Assembly: GCA_016110215.1 (NCBI GenBank)
Contig: JADWQD010000007.1
Location: forward strand, 744,001 to 808,000
DNA length: 64,000 nucleotides
Source of the DNA: Capronia americana
Lineage: Eukaryota; Ascomycota; Eurotiomycetes; Chaetothyriales; Herpotrichiellaceae
Direction of reading: 5' to 3'
The notes beneath the pieces were generated by a model. The model ran no database searches. It saw nothing but the letters and a program-made list of their open reading frames with translations, and was not told where the DNA came from. Positions 58,022 through 64,000 of the stretch are shown piece after piece (position 1 is the first letter of the stretch; each line of letters opens with the position of its first letter). Made by a program: the position numbers and the translations under genes.

Positions 58022-59223
58022 ATGGAACCTGAGAATCCTGGACCTAGCAAATCGCCAACGGCACCAGCCAGCGGTGCTGTGAGGCTGCTCTGCTTGGATG
58101 GTGGTGGAGTGAAAGGCATCTCAAGCGTGATGATACTCGATGCGATCATGAGACGGGTCAGCGAACTTGAGGGTAAACCGACAAACCCCAAGAAGGAGAA
58201 GGAGCATTTTCCCCATAAATACTTTGACTTGGCAGGAGGAACAAGTACAGGAGCTCTAGCTGCTCTCATGATGTTTCGCCTTGGCATGAGCACAGAAAAT
58301 ACGATGAAAAATTACGAGCAGTTGTCCGAGAAGATCTTCAGGCCAAAAGTTTTCGGGCATGATCTGCATTCATGGGGCAAATTTGGATATTACGTCGGAA
58401 ATGGGGTCCTCCAAATGAAAAAATTTGTCGGCCTGGCTGGTTTTGCTGCGGAACCACTGGAGACAGCCATTGACGCTGTTGTGGGCGACTCGAACAAGGA
58501 GATGAAAGGTGATGCCCCTCTTGTGGACGAGAGCAAACCTAAAATGTAAGCCCATGGTTGATGGATGTCGATGACTAACTAGCTACTGACGCTGATACGT
58601 CCAGGTTCATGTGTGCAACGCTTGTCGACAGAGGTGAGACTGTTCTTTTTCGCTCATACAAGCCGCGGGATGAGAACTGGAAGCCCCACGAGATTGAGAG
58701 AAACAGATTACTTGATGGCGTAACTATCAAACAAGCCGCAAGAGCAACCTCAGCTGCACCGACATATCTTCCGGAGATGTGTATCAAAGGGCTACGGTTC
58801 TGGGATGGCGGCCTTCTCAACAACAACCCTGTTGACCAAGTCTGGGACACAAGATTCGATCTCGCTGATGATGCAAAGGAGACACCAACCGTCTCCTGTG
58901 TGGTCAGCATAGGCACCAGCTGGAATACGAAGAAACTGGGCTCTGGCTACTTCAACACAATTTCTCAAGCTGTTTCATTCGCAACCAATACCGAAGCAAA
59001 ACACCGAGATTTTGATCGCAACATCAGGAGAATGAATCTGAGGCTAGACCCAGCGAAGCAGACCATGTATTTTCGGTTCAATGCGCCGACTGGTGAGACA
59101 GAATTCAATCTTGATGATTGGCAGCAAATGGGAAAGCTGAAGGAACACACGTCCAAGTATTTGAAGCTGCCCGGAACTGTCGATAAGATTGACCAGTGTG
59201 CACGCTGTCTGCTTAGACGGTAA
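58022..59223 (+). CDS. Patatin-like phospholipase, 380 aa
   Basis: A Ser-Asp dyad lipid acyl hydrolase. The exons are 58022-58545 and 58605-59223 (59-nt intron). The oxyanion loop is DGGGVKGISS, the nucleophile elbow is GGTSTGAL, and the catalytic aspartate is in FWDGGLLNNNP. All three are intact. A conserved ATSAAPTYLPE block precedes the aspartate. The protein is a stand-alone patatin domain without the ankyrin, NB-ARC or TPR repeats often fused to it in fungi. No membrane segment or signal peptide is seen. Likely substrates are phospholipids; nothing more specific can be said. Confidence 0.93.
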
Positions 59224-59716
59224 CCAAATAACCAATTCAGCGCAACTATACATGCTCAATGTTACTACCATCAGGACGAACCATGATACCTTCGTTCTAG
59301 TAAGGGCTTTGTGTTGGCGTGGACTATGCGGCGCTTGCTCTCAGCGAGGCTCACGTCTTCATTGATGCTCGGGGTATAAGACTGTATCGAGGACCCAGTC
59401 TTCGTCAAGGTGAGCATGGTTGGCACAGCGACCATGTGGGTCAACGACGCCAGGCGTCTTACAGTAGCCCTACGACGGGTAAGTCATGGGCGGTCGCTCA
59501 CCCGGCTCGCCCTGACTTGGGGGTGAGCACAGGGCGGCAACACCCTCCGCCGGATGGGGAACCACGCCTTGGCATTGAGCTGCGGAGATGTTCTCGAAAT
59601 GTTTCTTGATCTCAGATGAATCTCGAGCATTACATTTCGTCAGGCTCCTGAGCCGGTCGCACCATGAGTCCACTGTCGCCGCCAATCTAGTCCACAAAGA
59701 TCGCGTACTGGAGGTC
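59224..59716. other. Intergenic region upstream of the CX9C gene
   Basis: 493 bp. The reading frame of the next gene stays open back to about 59588, but the family-like start is at 59717. No other feature was recognised. Confidence 0.45.
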
Positions 59717-60796
59717 ATGGGCTGGTTTTGGGGGAAGAATAGTCAAGATGATCCTGCGAAGGCCCTTGACGATGACTTGAAGCAATTCTTGAAGGAGCAA
59801 CAACCACGGCCGTATGTCCCCGCAGACCCTCCCGTCGAACAGCCCAAGCCTCAAGAGAAGTTTAATCCGACTCCAAAACCATCAGCGGCAGTTGCAGACC
59901 CAAGTCTGTCTCCCGAGGACAAGCCGCTGCCGAAGGAGTCCCTCTTTCAAGATGGCCGATACAAGCACATTTGGAAGTCCTACGTTCCCCAAGACGACCT
60001 CGCTGCGGCCACTTCTACCCCGGTAGAAAGAGTGCTCTCAGCAAGGAAAGAAAGAAATCAATCTATACACAAGGCCGCGTTGGAGAACTGCGCTTTCGAG
60101 GAGGAAATGCAACAAATCTGCTTCAAAGGCGGCAACCTATCCAGCAGGGTGCGTGGAAGAATGACCATGTGTCATGAGGAGACCAAAGCCTTCAACCGCT
60201 GCTACCAGCTGCAAGCCAAGTTTCTGCAGGCATTGGGATACATGACAAGCTCGACGAGTTCCGCTGAAGACGAGGAGAAAATCCAGATGCATGCAGACAA
60301 GCTGTACCACCGGATGATGGACTACGAAGCCGAGGTGGAAGACGCAAAGCGCAATGACCAGCCCATTCCGCCTCTCTCATCCCTCTTCAACCCCAACAGA
60401 CCTGCGCCGACGATTGAGCAAATGGCTCTGCCCAAGGCCATGGAGGACAAGATGAAGAAGCCGCTCCACGACTATCCTCCGCACGAACGAGAATTAGCCG
60501 CACGAGCAGCTCTGCAAGAAGCCAGGCTGACAGACCTGTATGCCGAAGATCTGTTCAAGTACTCTGTTTCGATGAATGAAGACAGAAAGGCTCGACAAAC
60601 CTGGTTGACGAGAATATTCGGCGAGCCTATCGGCAAATTCCTCATCCCCGATCCACCAAAGGATCCGAATATCAAGCCATACAGTCTGAAGGATCTTGAA
60701 CGCGAGATATGGGAAGATGAGAACCTTACGCACACCACAACGTCGAGAGAAAAGGATCGATTTGGACTTATTGACGAGACTCGAAAACGCGGCTGA
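59717..60796 (+). CDS. Conserved fungal protein with a twin CX9C motif, 359 aa
   Basis: An intronless gene starting MGWFWGKN, a start shared by a family of uncharacterised fungal proteins. Its central part has two cysteine pairs, each spaced by nine residues: CAFEEEMQQIC and CHEETKAFNRC. This is the twin CX9C arrangement of CHCH proteins imported by the Mia40 disulfide relay into the mitochondrial intermembrane space. The protein is much longer than typical CHCH proteins. It has a Pro-rich N-terminal segment and a charged helical C-terminal half (PPHERELAARAALQEARL, then KPYSLKDLEREIWEDE). No transmembrane helix is apparent. I infer mitochondrial intermembrane-space location from the cysteine spacing only. 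Confidence 0.85.
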   Translation: MGWFWGKNSQDDPAKALDDDLKQFLKEQQPRPYVPADPPVEQPKPQEKFNPTPKPSAAVADPSLSPEDKPLPKESLFQDGRYKHIWKSYVPQDDLAAATSTPVERVLSARKERNQSIHKAALENCAFEEEMQQICFKGGNLSSRVRGRMTMCHEETKAFNRCYQLQAKFLQALGYMTSSTSSAEDEEKIQMHADKLYHRMMDYEAEVEDAKRNDQPIPPLSSLFNPNRPAPTIEQMALPKAMEDKMKKPLHDYPPHERELAARAALQEARLTDLYAEDLFKYSVSMNEDRKARQTWLTRIFGEPIGKFLIPDPPKDPNIKPYSLKDLEREIWEDENLTHTTTSREKDRFGLIDETRKRG

Positions 60797-61875
60797 TTGA
60801 AGTGCGTCCTTGAAGCGCGAATATCAACACACAATTGCGGTGTACGGTCAAGATTGCTGGCTGGCGTTCGCCCCGGGTAACTACCTCGTTCTCACAGTAT
60901 CGGATGCGCTTCTGCAGGGACTTGGCCGTGTTCAGCAAATCCGCCACCCTGTTGAGCCGGGCATGATCGAATCTGCTGGCTGGGGAACGTGATTAATCCA
61001 CTTTCGGGGTGTTATACCCCGGTGACGAGAACGTAATCGGTCATTGGCCTCGCATCAGGAAAGCGAGGAGAGCAGATGCGTGCCCAAATATAAGCTGGTG
61101 CACGCGGAGAGATATAGTGGCCACGGCGTGCCCGATCAGCCACCGTGACAATCTATCGGACGACCAGGCGATTACCGTGCAGCCATCATTGAGAGAAGAT
61201 CGGTCACAGTGGAAGGGCGGTGGCACACGGTGGGTGCATATCAGGACGTCCTCGTCCTACGCTATCTGCCTGAGCAGGTTAGCAACGTGGGAAGGATTGC
61301 GGCAACGTGGCACCTGCAGGAACGGGGCTCCCAGAGAGGCAGGAGGCTATGGATCCTTCACGATCTCCCACTGCCTGGCTCTTACCACCTTCTATAGCGG
61401 TCATAGTATAGCTCGGAGAAGCTTGTCATTTATACGATGGCGGGGCTTCCGAGGCCGGCGAAATCCATGAATGGGCTGGGCGATTGCTGCTTGCGCTTAC
61501 GGGACCTCACCTTCCACTTCTGTATAAGTATGCATTCTGTCGTCGGCTGCCTCTTCCAATCGAGATCGCCTGCTTCTGTGCGGGAGGATCGCGTGCTCGT
61601 CAGCCGAATGGCAGAACAGAAGGAAGCAATAATATCAAGTTTGCTTGATGGCGGGGCAATACATACATGTCGCATAGCCTTTCTCAGCCTTCTGACTGCA
61701 CTTCCTTGCCATCTGTCTGTCGTCCAGCGAATATGACCGCATTGACTACCATCGAGATCGACTCGTCCTGACCTGGTACGGTCTTAAATAATTAGCAGCT
61801 CCATTATCGCGGCGACGTCGATGACGCATCGCTGAGCTGAAACCATCCACGCCGAGGCCCCATATCTCTGCAACA
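60797..61875. other. 1.1-kb intergenic region upstream of the F-box gene
   Basis: A 153-codon frame at 61009-61470 is not supported by any domain or by a good start. The region should contain the F-box gene promoter. Nothing else was recognised. Confidence 0.45.
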
Positions 61876-63608
61876 ATGGGCCTCTTCGGAAGACGCACCA
61901 TCGACATGATGGAGGAAGACGAGAGAAGGAAGATGTTCGCGCCGGACGGAAGTGACGCCGCCGCCGTCTCCGTCAACTTCGCCGTCGACCAGCAAGACGC
62001 ATTGCTCCTTCAACTCCCCTCTGAGATCCTTCACCAGATCCTATGCTACCTGCCGCCCCAATCGCTCGTCTCCCTCGCCCGCACATGCCGCCAGCTTCGG
62101 GGCCTCGCCTCCAACGACCTGCTATGGGCGAACCTCCTCCGTCCGAACATCCCACCCGAGGACTTCCCCCCCGATCCGTACCCATCCTCGTCGTACCGCG
62201 ACCTGTACATCACGCACCACCCCTACTGGTTCGTGCCGCGCTCCCGGATATGGATCTCCGACGAACCGCACATCGGCCGCGTGATGATCGCGCACTACGA
62301 TCCCCGCCGCGGCTGCATCGAAGGCTACCGCCTCCTCGCCGAACGGACGCCCACCGTGGCCATCTTCTGGCCATACGAAGCCTCGGTCGTGATCCACAGC
62401 TTCCGACCGCGCGTGCACCTGTGGCTGGACGACCCGATCATGAAGCTCCCGCACGACATCGTCCCCTTCAACACCCGCCAAGGCTGGTGGGAGGCCGAGA
62501 TCAAGATGTCCGTCGGCCGTCCCGGCCACAACACGTCGGCCTCGTTCTTCCTCGCCCGCAACATCCCCGCCCAGCTTGAGAACCCGGCCATGTCGCTGTG
62601 GCCGCCGCCCACCATCCCGAACATGCCGCGCGTGCGCGCCGAGAGCTCCGACCGCTTCCGCAGCAGGGGGCACAAACCGCAGAAATACGACGAGATCTCC
62701 CAGACGGCCTTCCGCCTGCGCCATTGGAGCCAATTTTCCACGGGCATGGCGCACTTTGGCATCCGCATCGGCGAGGAGGTGAGCACCTGGAGCACCATCG
62801 ATCCGAGCCTGTACACGCCCACGCGCGAGAAACCGTACCAGGGCATCTACGTGGGCGACTACGCCGGCCATGGCTGCGAATTCCTGCTCGTCATGCAGAG
62901 CGAGAAGGCGCCCGAATTGCCCGCGCGACGACCCACGGACGTGTTTCTGCGGAGTCTGATCGGCCTGCCCCCCGTGGGCGACGAGGACGAACTCGAGGAA
63001 GCGCTGCTTGAGCAGCGGTCCGGCTCCTCCCAATCCGAGTATCAGCGCGAGGTGCTCGCCGCGCAGGTCGCCGAGGGGATCTACCACGGCGCGATCGAGG
63101 CCGTCAAGTTGACGGGCGATCCCAACATCCCGCGGGGCGAGTATACTTTTGTGGCCGACGACATCGGGCCAGGCGGCCTGATCCGCATCGCGGAGGAATA
63201 TCCCTTCAGAGGCGCCAGAGTCGTCAGGAGTCGAGGACATGTGGCCGCGCGGGGATTCCAGAATGGTAAGTCCAGCGTTTGACCCTTGGCGAGCAGAGCA
63301 GAGTAGATCACAGAAGAACAGAACAGAACAGAAGAGAACAAGGCGAACACCCCCGTGAACCTGTATATCAGAGCCAGAGTAGGGGCCCGCTGACAGACTG
63401 ATTGGGCTGACATGGGCACCACACAGACGAATTCATCCCCTCGCAACTCATCCTGATGAGCCCGAACAAGCTGGCCCAGTACTGGGTCCCGTACGGGCAT
63501 ATCTCGTTCTACGAACGGATCGATCTCGACGAATTGATCGACGACACCTTCCGCGGCGGAGGCAGGCGGAGGGAGGACGAGCAAACAGGAGGCTCACCGA
63601 GCGGGTGA
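61876..63608 (+). CDS. F-box protein, 523 aa
   Basis: A probable substrate adaptor of an SCF ubiquitin ligase. The exons are 61876-63265 and 63427-63608, with a 161-nt intron, the longest in the window. The F-box (LLQLPSEILHQILCYLPPQ and the following helix) is at about residues 40-85, where Skp1 would bind. The rest is a conserved fungal substrate module with FVPRSRIWISDEPHIGRVMI, WPPPTIPN, GIYVGDYAGHGCEFLL and, across the junction, NDEFIPSQLILMSPN, YWVPYGHISFYERI. Similar large F-box proteins are found throughout Pezizomycotina and Saccharomycotina. The gene is markedly G+C-rich, which produces long antisense frames that should be ignored. Confidence 0.9.
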
Positions 63609-64000
63609 AAGGGAAAGTGAAGCTGAAGGCATCGAGAGAGCGCTAAGTCTACCATTTATCATCATTCATTTGTTATCATCCATCTGGGAAATTGGGAGCA
63701 CGCCAGTTATGACGCCATGCCGTACGCAATGTTTGGGCGATTTGAGAGAGTCCGGAGGGCTGCGAGATGAGAGTCTGCTCATATTGGACGACTAAGAGAG
63801 CCCCGAACGCCGGGGAGATGAGAGCACGCGTATATTCAGCGGTGGTGATCTAGCCGTTGCGCGCACCTTGGAATCTGTAGGCTTGGGAATCACATAGACG
63901 TGCCAGGATGTGCCGTGCCGTGCAGTGCTGTGTGGCTTTCGCGTTTCTGAATGTCTGGGACCGGATCAAGGGGGAGGACTCGAACAGCAGGAAGAGAATG
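63609..64000. other. 3' flank of the F-box gene
   Basis: 392 bp to the window edge with short GTGCCGTGCAGTG-like runs (about 63910-63935) and no gene. Confidence 0.4.

Noticed and set aside
59588..59716. N-terminal extension of the CX9C gene by 43 codons
   Set aside because: The family start MGWFWG is at 59717; the extension begins with unrelated sequence and is probably leader DNA.
61009..61470. Plus-strand frame of 153 codons upstream of the F-box gene
   Set aside because: No recognisable domain and it lies where a promoter is expected.
62122..63240. Minus-strand frame of 372 codons inside the F-box gene
   Set aside because: Antisense shadow caused by high third-position G+C; the plus-strand F-box protein is well supported.

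Overview
The window comes from a filamentous ascomycete (Pezizomycotina). Nearly every gene is interrupted by short introns, mostly 46-75 nt, with GT..AG ends. The gene families are typical of such fungi: Zn2Cys6 regulators, DUF3433 membrane proteins, DUF1479, HRI1, Lys12, Ame1 and a large F-box protein. The black-yeast/Eurotiomycete side is my best guess, but the sequence alone does not settle this. I rebuilt 25 protein-coding genes by joining exons in frame. For every complete multi-exon model, total exon length is a multiple of three and each splice junction restores the expected family motif. One tRNA-like gene is also present.

Region A (1-3.9 kb) holds the 3' part of a membrane dipeptidase, a tRNA-like pol III gene and about 2.3 kb without recognisable genes. 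Region B (3.9-15.2 kb) is a compact oxidative cluster: cytochrome P450, kappa-class GST, acyl-CoA ligase, short-chain dehydrogenase, nitronate monooxygenase-type flavoprotein, and an acyl-CoA dehydrogenase with an N-terminal cytochrome b5 domain. Four of the six proteins end in a peroxisomal targeting signal (AKL, ARL, SKL, SKL). I read this as an undescribed peroxisome-centred pathway that would activate an aromatic or hydrophobic acid to its CoA ester and oxidise it there. It is the strongest candidate for a new system in this window.

Region C (15.8-32 kb) holds mostly housekeeping genes: a small unknown protein, glycerol-3-phosphate dehydrogenase, an Uba4-type tRNA-thiolation enzyme with an unusual repeat insertion, a 1359-residue duplicated DUF3433 membrane protein, an AAAP amino-acid permease in ten exons, and Hri1.

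Region D (32.8-48.4 kb) looks like a second accessory cluster for amide or lactam nitrogen use. It contains a LamB/YcsF (PxpA-like) protein, two amidase-signature enzymes, a sugar-porter-type MFS transporter, two Zn2Cys6 regulators and a DUF1479 oxygenase-like protein.

Region E (48.9-63.6 kb) returns to core functions: Lys12 homoisocitrate dehydrogenase, Big1, the kinetochore protein Ame1/CENP-U, a small unknown protein, a patatin-like phospholipase, a twin-CX9C protein and a large F-box protein. No CRISPR array, rRNA gene or intact transposon was seen.
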